NCBI GenBank assembly: GCA_035493195.1
Contig: DATJIM010000391.1
Coordinates: 1-7,263 of the forward strand
Direction of reading: 5' to 3'
Source of the DNA: Schlegelella_A sp035493195
GTDB lineage: Bacteria > Pseudomonadota > Gammaproteobacteria > Burkholderiales > Burkholderiaceae_C
Length of the DNA stretch: 7,263 nucleotides
A program made the position numbers and the translations under genes. Positions 1 to 6,219 of this stretch are shown one piece after another. Each line of letters begins with the position of its first letter. Within the stretch, counting starts at the first letter, position 1. The notes beneath the pieces were generated by a model. It was not told the DNA's origin, did not search any database, and saw only the letters and a list, made by a program, of their open reading frames with translations.

Positions 1-1156
1 TGACCGGAATGCCGATCGCGCGCTGCACGATGCCGGAGTAGAAGTCGACGTTCGGGTAGAGCTTGCGGGCGACGAAATACTCGTCCTCGAGCGCGATCTT
101 CTCGAGCGCCATCGCCAGCTTGAAGATCGGGTCGTCGTGCAGGCCGAGCGTGTCGAGCACCTCGTGGCACGTCTCGCGCATCAGCTTGGCGCGCGGGTCG
201 TAGTTCTTGTAGACGCGGTGGCCGAAGCCCATCAGCTTGATTCCCGAGTTCTTGTCCTTGACCTGCTTGATGAAGTCGCCGATCTTCTCGACGCCGCCCA
301 TGCGCTGGACATCCTCGAGCATGTTCAGCGCCGCCTCGTTGGCGCCCCCATGCGCCGGACCCCACAGACAGGCGACGCCGGCGGCGATCGCCGCGAACGG
401 GTTCGTTCCCGACGAGCCGCACAGGCGCACGGTCGACGTCGACGCGTTCTGCTCGTGGTCGGCGTGCAGGATGAAGATGCGGTCGAGCGCGCGCACGAGC
501 ACCTCGTTCGGCACGTACTCCTCGCACGGCGTCGCGAACATCATGCGCATGAAGTTGCTCGCGTACGAGAGGTCGTTCTTCGGGTACATGTACGGCTGGC
601 CCATGTTGTACTTGTAGGCCATCGCCACCAGCGTCGGCATCTTGGCGATCAGCCGGATCGCCGCGATCTCGCGGTGCTTCGCGTTGTGGACGTCGGTGCT
701 GTCGTGATAGAAGGCCGAGAGCGCGCCGACCAGGCCAGTGAGGATCGCCATCGGGTGCGCGTCGCGCCGGAAGCCGCGCAGGAAGAACTGCATCTGCTCG
801 TTGACCATCGTATGGATGGTGACGAGCCGCGTGAACTCGGTCTTCTGGCTCGCGTTGGGCAATTCGCCCTTGAGCAGCAGGTAGCACGTCTCGAGGTAGT
901 CGCACTGCACCGCGATCTGCTCGATCGGATAGCCGCGGTAGAGCAGCTCGCCCTTGTCGCCGTCGATGTAGGTGATCGTCGAGTCGCACGACGCCGTCGA
1001 CAGAAAGCCCGGGTCGTAGGTGAACTTGCCGGTCTGCGCGTAGAGCTTGCGGATGTCGATCACGTCGGGCCCGATCGTGCCCTTGTAGAGCGGCAGATCC
1101 ATGCTCGGGCTGCCGTCCGAGAACGTGAGGGTGGCTTTGACGTCGGACGGGGTCAT
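1..1156 (-). CDS. gltA: Citrate synthase, type II (3' end cut by window)
   Basis: Condenses oxaloacetate and acetyl-CoA to citrate, the entry step of the TCA cycle, in the cytoplasm. The reading frame is open from ATG at 1156 to the window edge and gives 385 residues. Type II enzymes are about 430 long, so roughly the last 45-50 residues are missing. The translation carries the family signatures in order: HADHEQN (His231), GPAHGG (His269), GFGHRVYK (His313) and PNVDFYSG (Asp371). The last three match the catalytic His264, His305 and Asp362 of the E. coli enzyme. A GAGGA Shine-Dalgarno lies at 1164-1168, seven bases before the ATG. It follows sdhE by 39 bases on the same strand with no terminator seen between them, so it is probably cotranscribed as the last visible gene of the sdh operon. 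Allosteric NADH control is known for many type II enzymes but cannot be judged here. Identity is very secure. Confidence 0.97.
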   Translation of the reverse strand, partial: MTPSDVKATLTFSDGSPSMDLPLYKGTIGPDVIDIRKLYAQTGKFTYDPGFLSTASCDSTITYIDGDKGELLYRGYPIEQIAVQCDYLETCYLLLKGELPNASQKTEFTRLVTIHTMVNEQMQFFLRGFRRDAHPMAILTGLVGALSAFYHDSTDVHNAKHREIAAIRLIAKMPTLVAMAYKYNMGQPYMYPKNDLSYASNFMRMMFATPCEEYVPNEVLVRALDRIFILHADHEQNASTSTVRLCGSSGTNPFAAIAAGVACLWGPAHGGANEAALNMLEDVQRMGGVEKIGDFIKQVKDKNSGIKLMGFGHRVYKNYDPRAKLMRETCHEVLDTLGLHDDPIFKLAMALEKIALEDEYFVARKLYPNVDFYSGIVQRAIGIPV

Positions 1157-1195
1157 GGCGTGGTCCTCAAGGAAGGCGGAAGAGTTCGCTGCGCT

Positions 1196-1489
1196 TCAGC
1201 GCGCGGCGCGCACGGCCGCGACGACGCGGCGCACGTCGGGACGGTCGAGCTGGGGCGGCGGCTCCCGGCGACCGAGAAAGACGTCGAGCAGGTCGTTGTC
1301 GGCGAGCTCCATCAGCAGCGCGAGCGCGGCGGCGTCGTCCTCGTTCACCGGCTCGGCGCGCGCGAAGAAGCGCTCGAGCAGGAGGTCGTTCTCGAGCAAG
1401 CCGCGACGGCAGCGCCAGCGGAGCTTGCCGAGCGCGTGCGCATCGAGCGGGCGCGCCGCGCTGCCGGCTTCGGCGATAGAGGCGTGCAT
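1196..1489 (-). CDS. sdhE: SdhE, succinate dehydrogenase FAD assembly factor
   Basis: A 97-residue cytoplasmic protein of the SdhE (DUF339/YgfY/Sdh5) family, which promotes covalent attachment of FAD to the flavoprotein SdhA. The diagnostic RGxxE motif is present as RGLLE (Arg29-Gly30 to Glu33). The second family block appears as LMELADNDLLDVFLGR at about residues 59-74, matching the LL...D.DLF.WL pattern. The start is set by a TGATG overlap: the sdhB stop (1491-1489) shares one base with this ATG (1489-1487), so translation is probably coupled to sdhB. A weak GAGG sits about 11 bases upstream. The residues before the RGxxE helix are slightly more numerous than in the 88-residue E. coli protein. 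Position between sdhB and gltA fits its job on the SdhA encoded two genes upstream. It is easy to miss because the same frame stays open upstream, antisense-free, through sdhB. Confidence 0.93.
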   Translation of the reverse strand: MHASIAEAGSAARPLDAHALGKLRWRCRRGLLENDLLLERFFARAEPVNEDDAAALALLMELADNDLLDVFLGRREPPPQLDRPDVRRVVAAVRAAR

Positions 1490-2265
1490 CAGACTGCGCG
1501 CCTCACCATCAGCTCCTTGATCTTGCCGATGGCGCGCGTCGGGTTGAGCTGCTTCGGGCAGACGTCGACGCAGTTCATGATCGTGTGGCAGCGAAAGAGC
1601 CGATACGGATCCTCGAGGTTGTCGAGGCGTTCGCTGGTCGCGTCGTCGCGGCTGTCGGCGATGAAGCGATACGCCTGCAGCAGCCCCGCGGGGCCGACGA
1701 ACTTGTCGGGGTTCCACCAGAAGCTCGGGCACGACGTCGAGCAGCTCGCGCACAGGATGCACTCGTAGAGTCCGTTCAGTTCCTCGCGCTCTTCCGGCGT
1801 CTGCAGCCGCTCCTTCTCGGGCGGCCGCGAGTCGTTGACGAGGTATGGCTTGATCGAGTGGTACTGCTTGAAGAACTGCGTCATGTCGACGATGAGGTCG
1901 CGGATGACGGGCAGCCCCGGCAGTGGCTTGAGGACGATCGGGTCCTTGAGCGTGCGCATGTTGGTCAGGCACGCGAGGCCGTTCTTGCCGTTGATGTTCA
2001 TCGCATCCGAGCCGCAGACGCCCTCGCGGCACGAGCGGCGAAAGCTGAGGCTCGGGTCCATCGCCTTCAGCTTCATCAGCGCGTCGAGCAGCATCCGCTC
2101 GCTGCCGTCGAGCTCGACGGTCATCGTCTGGAGCGTTGGCGCGGCGCCGTTGTCGGGGTCGTAGCGGTAGATGCGAAACGTCCGCGTCGTCTTCTGAGAC
2201 GCCGGCGGCGTCGCGCCGTCCGGGTCGGACGCGTCGGCGGCGCGGGTGTGGAGTTCCTTTTCCAT
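1489..2265 (-). CDS. sdhB: Succinate dehydrogenase iron-sulfur subunit
   Basis: Electron-transfer subunit of complex II. It passes electrons from SdhA FAD through [2Fe-2S], [4Fe-4S] and [3Fe-4S] clusters to ubiquinone, on the cytoplasmic face of the inner membrane. Of 258 residues, the N-terminal ferredoxin domain holds Cys79, Cys84, Asp87 and Cys99 (2Fe-2S; the Asp matches E. coli Asp63). The C-terminal domain holds Cys169, Cys172, Cys175 and Cys236 (4Fe-4S) and Cys179, Cys226 and Cys232 (3Fe-4S). Quinone-site residues Pro180, Trp183, Trp184, His227 and Ile229 match E. coli Pro160, Trp163, Trp164, His207 and Ile209. The first 24 or so residues are a hydrophilic extension absent from the 238-residue E. 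coli protein. No in-frame ATG, GTG or TTG lies between Met1 and the conserved FRIYRYDPD, so this start is forced. The ATG is one base after the sdhA stop and has no clear Shine-Dalgarno, which implies translational coupling. Confidence 0.97.
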   Translation of the reverse strand: MEKELHTRAADASDPDGATPPASQKTTRTFRIYRYDPDNGAAPTLQTMTVELDGSERMLLDALMKLKAMDPSLSFRRSCREGVCGSDAMNINGKNGLACLTNMRTLKDPIVLKPLPGLPVIRDLIVDMTQFFKQYHSIKPYLVNDSRPPEKERLQTPEEREELNGLYECILCASCSTSCPSFWWNPDKFVGPAGLLQAYRFIADSRDDATSERLDNLEDPYRLFRCHTIMNCVDVCPKQLNPTRAIGKIKELMVRRAV

Positions 2266-2266
2266 G

Positions 2267-4084
2267 TCAGAAGGTACGCACCTTGGGTGGGATGGACTCG
2301 ACCGTGAGCGGCTTCAGGTGGACGGGCTTGTACTCGAGCCGGTTGCCTTCGCTGAACCACAGCGTGTGCTTCATCCACTCGGCGTCGTTGCGGCCGTTCG
2401 GCGCGACCGGGTCGTCGATCGGGCGCTCGTAGTCGTAGACGGTGTGGGCGCCGCGGCATTCGTGACGCGCCGCCGCCGAGACCATCGTCGCGAGCGCCGA
2501 CTCCATCAGGTTGTCGACCTCGAGCGCCTCGACGCGCGCGGTGTTGAAGATGCGCGACTTGTCGGCGAGGTGCATGGACCAGCTGCGCTCGACGAGCTGC
2601 TGCACCTTGCCGACGCCTTCGTCCAGCGACGCCTGGGTACGAAAGACGCCGGCGTGCTGCTGCATCGTCCGTCGCAGATCGTTGGCGACCGCCTGAGAGT
2701 ACTCGCCACCGGTGCTCGCCTCGAGCCGCGCGAGCCGCGCCGCGGTGAAGTCGGACGCCTTGGCCGGCAGCGCCCGGTGCGCTTGCGCCCCGAGGTCGCT
2801 CGCGACGATGTGGTTGCCCGCGGCGCGCCCGAACACGAGCAGGTCGAGCAGCGAGTTGGTGCCGAGCCGGTTGGCGCCGTGGACGCTGACGCACGAGCAC
2901 TCGCCGACGGCGTAGAGGCCCGGAACGGCCGCGTTCGGATTGCCGTCCTTCGGCGCGACGACCTGGCCGTGGATGTTGGTCGGCACGCCACCCATCTGGT
3001 AGTGGATCGTCGGCACCACCGGGATCGGCTCGCGCGTGATGTCGACGTTGGCGAAGTTGTGGCCGATCTCGTAGACGCTCGGCAGCCGCTTCATGATCGT
3101 CTCGGCGCCGAGGTGCGTCATGTCGAGGACGATGTAGTCCTTGTGCGGACCGCAGCCGCGGCCTTCCTTGATCTCCTGGTCCATGCAGCGCGAGACGAAG
3201 TCGCGCGGCGCGAGATCCTTCAGCGTCGGCGCGTAGCGCTCCATGAAGCGCTCGCCGTTGCTGTTGCGCAGGATCGCGCCTTCGCCGCGGCAGCCCTCGG
3301 TGAGCAGCACCCCGGCGCCGTAGACCCCCGTCGGGTGGAACTGCCAGAACTCCATGTCCTCGAGCGGCAACCCGGCGCGCGCCGCCATGCCGAGGCCGTC
3401 GCCGGTGTTGATGAACGCGTTCGTCGACGCCGCGAAGATGCGGCCGGCGCCGCCGGTCGCGAGCAGCACAGCCTTGGCCTGCAGGACGTGCAGCTCGCCG
3501 GTCTCCATCTCGAGCGCGGTGACGCCGACGACGGCGCCCTCGGCATCGCGAATGAGATCGAGCGCCATCCACTCGACGAAGAAGTTGGTCCGTGCATGCA
3601 CGTTCTGCTGGTAGAGCGTGTGCAGCATCGCGTGGCCGGTGCGGTCGGCGGCAGCGCACGCGCGCTGCACCGGCTTCTCGCCGTAGTTCGCGGTGTGGCC
3701 GCCGAACGGGCGCTGGTAGATCGTGCCGTCGGCGTTGCGGTCGAACGGCATGCCGTAGTGCTCGAGCTCGTAGACGACGTTGGCCGCCTCGCGGCACATG
3801 AACTCGATCGCGTCCTGGTCGCCGAGCCAGTCCGAGCCCTTGACGGTGTCGTAGAAGTGGTAGTGCCAGTTGTCCTCGCTCATGTTGCCGAGCGAAGCGC
3901 CGATGCCGCCCTGCGCGGCGACCGTATGCGAGCGGGTCGGGAAGACCTTGGTCAGCACGGCGACGTTGAGGCCGGCACGCGCGAGCTGCAGCGACGCCTG
4001 CATCCCCGAGCCGCCCGCGCCGACGATGACGACGTCGAACCGGCGCGTCGCGACGCTCGAGGTGTGGACGGCAGCTGCGTCCAT
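2267..4084 (-). CDS. sdhA: Succinate dehydrogenase flavoprotein subunit
   Basis: Catalytic subunit of complex II, oxidising succinate to fumarate on the cytoplasmic face of the membrane. Its 605 residues match the usual length (E. coli 588). The Rossmann motif GAGGSG is at 22-27. His53 in RSHTVAAQGG is the covalent FAD attachment site (E. coli His45). Active-site residues are His250 (FHPTG), Arg294 (APRDF), His361 (IHYQMGG) and Arg406 (GANRLGTNSL), equivalent to E. coli His242, Arg286, His354 and Arg399; the TEGCRGEG loop is at about 262-269. The protein ends in PKVRTF, familiar from proteobacterial SdhA. A GGAG Shine-Dalgarno at 4093-4096 lies eight bases before the ATG and inside the end of sdhD, one base separating the two genes. 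No defect or unusual substitution was seen in the motifs. Fumarate reductase FrdA is a relative, but the gene order and anchor subunits support SdhA. Confidence 0.98.
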   Translation of the reverse strand: MDAAAVHTSSVATRRFDVVIVGAGGSGMQASLQLARAGLNVAVLTKVFPTRSHTVAAQGGIGASLGNMSEDNWHYHFYDTVKGSDWLGDQDAIEFMCREAANVVYELEHYGMPFDRNADGTIYQRPFGGHTANYGEKPVQRACAAADRTGHAMLHTLYQQNVHARTNFFVEWMALDLIRDAEGAVVGVTALEMETGELHVLQAKAVLLATGGAGRIFAASTNAFINTGDGLGMAARAGLPLEDMEFWQFHPTGVYGAGVLLTEGCRGEGAILRNSNGERFMERYAPTLKDLAPRDFVSRCMDQEIKEGRGCGPHKDYIVLDMTHLGAETIMKRLPSVYEIGHNFANVDITREPIPVVPTIHYQMGGVPTNIHGQVVAPKDGNPNAAVPGLYAVGECSCVSVHGANRLGTNSLLDLLVFGRAAGNHIVASDLGAQAHRALPAKASDFTAARLARLEASTGGEYSQAVANDLRRTMQQHAGVFRTQASLDEGVGKVQQLVERSWSMHLADKSRIFNTARVEALEVDNLMESALATMVSAAARHECRGAHTVYDYERPIDDPVAPNGRNDAEWMKHTLWFSEGNRLEYKPVHLKPLTVESIPPKVRTF

Positions 4085-4085
4085 C

Positions 4086-4448
4086 TCAGAGTCTCCAGAG
4101 CACCTGGATCGCCCAGCCGGCGCAGCCGACGAGCCAGGCGATGGTGAAGATGTCGAGCGCGAGGCGCAGGCCGACCGGCTTGATGTAGTCCATCCAGATG
4201 TCGCGCATGCCGACCCAGACGTGATAGAGGAGCGCCACGACCGTGATGAAGGTGAGGACCTTCATCCACTGCCTGGCGAAGATCGCCGACCAGCGCGTGT
4301 AGTCGAGCGGCCCGGGCAGCAGGATCTGGACGACGACCGCGATCGTGAACAGCGCCATCAGCAGCGACGTCACGCGCTGCGCGAGCCAGTCGCGCAGGCC
4401 GTAGTGCGCGCCGACGACGAGACGCCGGGAACCGAACGACGTGCTCAT
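4086..4448 (-). CDS. sdhD: Succinate dehydrogenase membrane anchor subunit D
   Basis: Small integral membrane subunit which, with SdhC, anchors SdhAB, binds heme b and forms the ubiquinone site. The 120 residues contain three hydrophobic segments at roughly 25-45, 63-81 and 95-118. The block YHVWVGMRDIWMDYIKP places His76 at the position of the E. coli heme ligand His71, and Asp87-Tyr88 at the quinone-site Asp82-Tyr83; the spacing is identical. A GAGG Shine-Dalgarno eight bases upstream of the ATG lies in the 10-base gap after sdhC. The gene ends one base before the sdhA start, as expected for coupled expression of complex subunits. Anchor subunits are poorly conserved in sequence, so identity rests on the heme/quinone block, topology and position. 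Confidence 0.94.
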   Translation of the reverse strand: MSTSFGSRRLVVGAHYGLRDWLAQRVTSLLMALFTIAVVVQILLPGPLDYTRWSAIFARQWMKVLTFITVVALLYHVWVGMRDIWMDYIKPVGLRLALDIFTIAWLVGCAGWAIQVLWRL

Positions 4449-4458
4449 CTCGGCCGCC

Positions 4459-4896
4459 TCAGAGAAAGAGCTTCGCGCCGACCGCGAACGCGACGATGGT
4501 GCCGAGCGCGAGCGCGGTCAGCGCCGAGATGCGGCCGAACTCGAGCCCGACGTCGTGCGTCGCGTCCATCCAGAGATGGCGAAGGCCGGCGCAGAAGTGG
4601 ATCAGGTAGGCCCAGAGCAGTGCGAACGCGACCAGCTTCAGGAACCAGCCCGGAAGCATCCAGGCACCGGTCGAAAACGCAGCGGTGAACTGCTCGTACG
4701 AGACTTCGGACGTGACGCTGGTGTCGAACAGCCAGATCGCGAACGGCAGCAGCAGGAACATCGCCGCGCCGCTGATCCGGTGCAGGATCGAGATCCACCC
4801 CGCCGCCGGCAGACGGTACGTCGTGAGGTCCGAAACGTGGATGTTGCGATAGACCGGCAGCCGCTTGAGTGGTTGTTCTTTGAGTGAGGTGGCCAT
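4459..4896 (-). CDS. sdhC: Succinate dehydrogenase cytochrome b556 subunit C
   Basis: First gene of the sdh operon, encoding the other membrane anchor of complex II. The 145 residues begin with a typical cytoplasmic leader (KRLPVYRNIHVSDLTTYRLP) followed by SILHRISG, in which Ser36 and Arg40 match the E. coli quinone-site Ser27 and Arg31. Three membrane spans lie at about 38-57, 84-104 and 125-144. His100 and His107 in HFCAGLRHLWMD correspond to E. coli heme ligand His84 and His91. The frame is open far upstream, through the antisense of mdh and beyond, but the start at 4896 is chosen because it has AGGA five bases before it, begins with the family N-terminus and lies just downstream of a -10-like element. 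Heme b ligation is expected to be shared with His76 of SdhD. Confidence 0.95.
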   Translation of the reverse strand: MATSLKEQPLKRLPVYRNIHVSDLTTYRLPAAGWISILHRISGAAMFLLLPFAIWLFDTSVTSEVSYEQFTAAFSTGAWMLPGWFLKLVAFALLWAYLIHFCAGLRHLWMDATHDVGLEFGRISALTALALGTIVAFAVGAKLFL

Positions 4897-4901
4897 GTCG
4901 G

Positions 4902-4905
4902 TCCT
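4902..4905 (-). promoter_or_regulatory. Ribosome binding site fixing the sdhC start
   Basis: Minus-strand AGGA lies five bases before the ATG at 4896. It decides the sdhC start within a frame that has no stop for about 2 kb upstream. An in-frame ATG twelve codons further upstream (4932-4930) would overlap the proposed transcription start and lacks the family N-terminus. Confidence 0.6.
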
Positions 4906-4934
4906 GAGGTGAGAGCGCGGCGGACAGCCCATCG

Positions 4935-4963
4935 ATTTTATTGCTTTGCAGCAGACTTTACCG
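4935..4963 (-). promoter_or_regulatory. Probable sdhC promoter
   Basis: In an otherwise GC-rich gap, an AT-rich patch on the minus strand gives TAAAAT at 4940-4935, a five-of-six match to the sigma-70 -10 box. The hexamer 17 bases upstream (4963-4958) reads CGGTAA, a poor -35, so the promoter may need an activator or depend mainly on the -10. Initiation about seven bases downstream would leave a leader of roughly 32 bases carrying the AGGA site. A second TAAAGT at 4960-4955 is an alternative -10. Assigned by eye only. Confidence 0.5.
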
Positions 4964-4980
4964 CGCGACCGCTTCGCCGC

Positions 4981-4997
4981 TCGCGCGCTGCGCGCGA
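4981..4997. repeat. Perfect inverted repeat in the sdhC/mdh divergent region
   Basis: TCGCGCG and CGCGCGA, seven bases each, flank CTG. The centre (4989) is about equally far from the -10-like elements of sdhC and mdh, so it could be an operator or bending site for a shared regulator. It consists almost wholly of alternating G and C in a GC-rich genome, so chance is a real alternative. Confidence 0.3.
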
Positions 4998-5010
4998 ACG
5001 CCCGCAGCGA

Positions 5011-5039
5011 TCGGACGGCGCGGCCGGCTGGCCTACACT
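5011..5039 (+). promoter_or_regulatory. Possible mdh promoter
   Basis: TACACT at 5034-5039 is a four-of-six match to the -10 consensus with the conserved first two and last bases. Seventeen bases upstream is TCGGAC (5011-5016), a weak -35. Initiation near 5046 would give a leader of about 65 bases before the mdh ATG at 5110. Prediction by eye only. Confidence 0.4.
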
Positions 5040-5109
5040 GCAAGGTTCCTCGCGCGCGCTCGGCCGCGCCGTGCAAGCTGCCATCGCCCATTCGCTCGGA
5101 GTACGCACC

Positions 5110-6093
5110 ATGAAGTCCCCCGTCCGCGTCGCGATCACCGGCGCCGCCGGCCAGATCGGTTATGCCCTGCTCTTTCGCATCGCGTCGGGCGAGATGCTCG
5201 GCAAGGACCAGCCGGTCGTCCTTCAGCTGCTCGAGATCCCCGACGAGAAGGCGCAGAAGGCGCTCAAGGGCGTGATGATGGAGCTCGACGACTGCGCGTT
5301 CCCGCTGCTCGCCGGCATGAGCGCGCACGGCGATCCGAACACCGCGTTCAAGGACGCCGACTACGCGCTGCTCGTCGGCGCGCGCCCGCGCGGGCCGGGA
5401 ATGGAGCGCAAGGACCTGCTGTCGGCAAACGCTCAGATCTTCACCGCGCAGGGCAAGGCGCTGAACGCGGCCGCATCGCGCAACGTCAAGGTGCTCGTCG
5501 TCGGCAACCCGGCGAACACGAACGCGTGGATCGCGATGAAGAGCGCGCCCGACCTGCCGCGTCGCAACTTCACCGCGATGCTGCGCCTCGATCACAACCG
5601 CGCCGCGAGCCAGCTCGCCGCCAAGATCGCCAAGCCCGTCGCGGCGATCGAGAAGGTCGCCGTCTGGGGCAACCACTCGCCGACGATGTATGCCGACTAC
5701 CGCTTCGCGACGGTCGACGGCAAGTCGGTCAAGGAGATGATCCACGACGACGCCTGGAACCGCGACGTCTTCCTGCCGACGGTCGGCAAGCGCGGCGCGG
5801 CGATCATCGAGGCGCGCGGCCTGTCGTCGGCGGCGTCGGCGGCGAACGCCGCGATCGACCACGTGCGCGACTGGGTGCTCGGCACGAACGGGCGCTGGGT
5901 GACGATGGGAATTCCTTCCGACGGCCAGTACGGCATTCCGAAAGACACGATGTTCGGCTACCCGGTGACGACCTCGGGCGGCGAGTACAAGGTCATCGAG
6001 GGCCTGCCGATCGACGTCTTCAGCCAGCAGCGCATCGACGCGACGCTGAAGGAGCTGCAGGAGGAGCAGGACGGCGTCAAGGCCTTGGTCTGA
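5110..6093 (+). CDS. mdh: Malate dehydrogenase (NAD-dependent, type 2)
   Basis: Oxidises malate to oxaloacetate with NAD in the cytoplasm, the last TCA-cycle step, supplying the substrate of the GltA encoded nearby. The 327-residue length is standard for the cytosolic-type (type 2) enzyme. The N-terminal Rossmann fold has GAAGQIG at 11-17. Glu42 at the end of the second strand (LQLLEIP) is the residue expected to favour NAD over NADP. The mobile loop ARPRGPGMERKDLL gives substrate arginines Arg94 and Arg100. Arg164 follows the relay Asp161 (LRLDHNRA), and the catalytic His189 is in WGNHS. GGAG at 5098-5101 is eight bases before the chosen ATG; the frame extends upstream but without a better start. 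It is divergent from the sdh operon with a 213-base gap. All key residues are present and function is secure. Confidence 0.97.
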   Translation: MKSPVRVAITGAAGQIGYALLFRIASGEMLGKDQPVVLQLLEIPDEKAQKALKGVMMELDDCAFPLLAGMSAHGDPNTAFKDADYALLVGARPRGPGMERKDLLSANAQIFTAQGKALNAAASRNVKVLVVGNPANTNAWIAMKSAPDLPRRNFTAMLRLDHNRAASQLAAKIAKPVAAIEKVAVWGNHSPTMYADYRFATVDGKSVKEMIHDDAWNRDVFLPTVGKRGAAIIEARGLSSAASAANAAIDHVRDWVLGTNGRWVTMGIPSDGQYGIPKDTMFGYPVTTSGGEYKVIEGLPIDVFSQQRIDATLKELQEEQDGVKALV

Positions 6094-6095
6094 GT

Positions 6096-6119
6096 CGTCA
6101 CGCGCCGCGCCGCGTGACG
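6096..6119 (+). terminator. Hairpin just after mdh, possible terminator
   Basis: CGTCACGCG and CGCGTGACG form a perfect nine-base stem around a six-base loop, beginning two bases after the mdh stop. No T tract follows (the next bases are GAGTTCCC), so it is not a canonical intrinsic terminator. It may protect the mRNA 3' end or act with Rho. Confidence 0.45.
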
Positions 6120-6178
6120 GAGTTCCCGCACCCGCGGTAACGGCCGGTAAGGCAGCCGCCTCGCCCGCCGCGCTGCAC

Positions 6179-6184
6179 GACAAT
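6179..6184 (+). promoter_or_regulatory. Weak -10-like element before the exported protein gene
   Basis: GACAAT matches four of six -10 positions, and transcription from about 6191 would give a leader near 29 bases carrying the GAAAGG site. No recognisable -35 lies 16-18 bases upstream. Just before it, CGGTAA occurs twice with a ten-base period (6135-6140 and 6145-6150). Without an independent promoter the gene would be read through from mdh. Confidence 0.3.
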
Positions 6185-6219
6185 CGCCGCGCACGAATTC
6201 CCGCTGAAAGGCCGATGCC

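Noticed and set aside
1157..1195. Separate promoter or terminator between sdhE and gltA
   Set aside because: The 39 bases hold the gltA Shine-Dalgarno but no convincing -10/-35 pair and only a trivial GCGCT/AGCGC hairpin, so cotranscription is the simpler reading.
137..1768. 543-codon open frame on the plus strand, antisense to gltA, sdhE and part of sdhB
   Set aside because: Its translation is Arg/Val/Ala/Asp-rich with no recognisable domain. It mirrors codon bias of the real minus-strand genes, which have complete catalytic motifs.
2121..3797. 558-codon minus-strand frame overlapping sdhA and sdhB in another register
   Set aside because: Arg-rich shadow of sdhA in the +1 register with no family motifs, and it would overlap an unambiguous gene along its whole length.
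2246..4147. 633-codon open frame on the plus strand, antisense to sdhA
   Set aside because: A product of high GC at third positions in sdhA leaving few antisense stops. The peptide is low in complexity and the opposite strand carries intact SdhA.
4941..6140. 399-codon plus-strand frame overlapping mdh
   Set aside because: Arg-rich shadow of mdh in another frame; mdh itself has every catalytic residue and a proper ribosome binding site.
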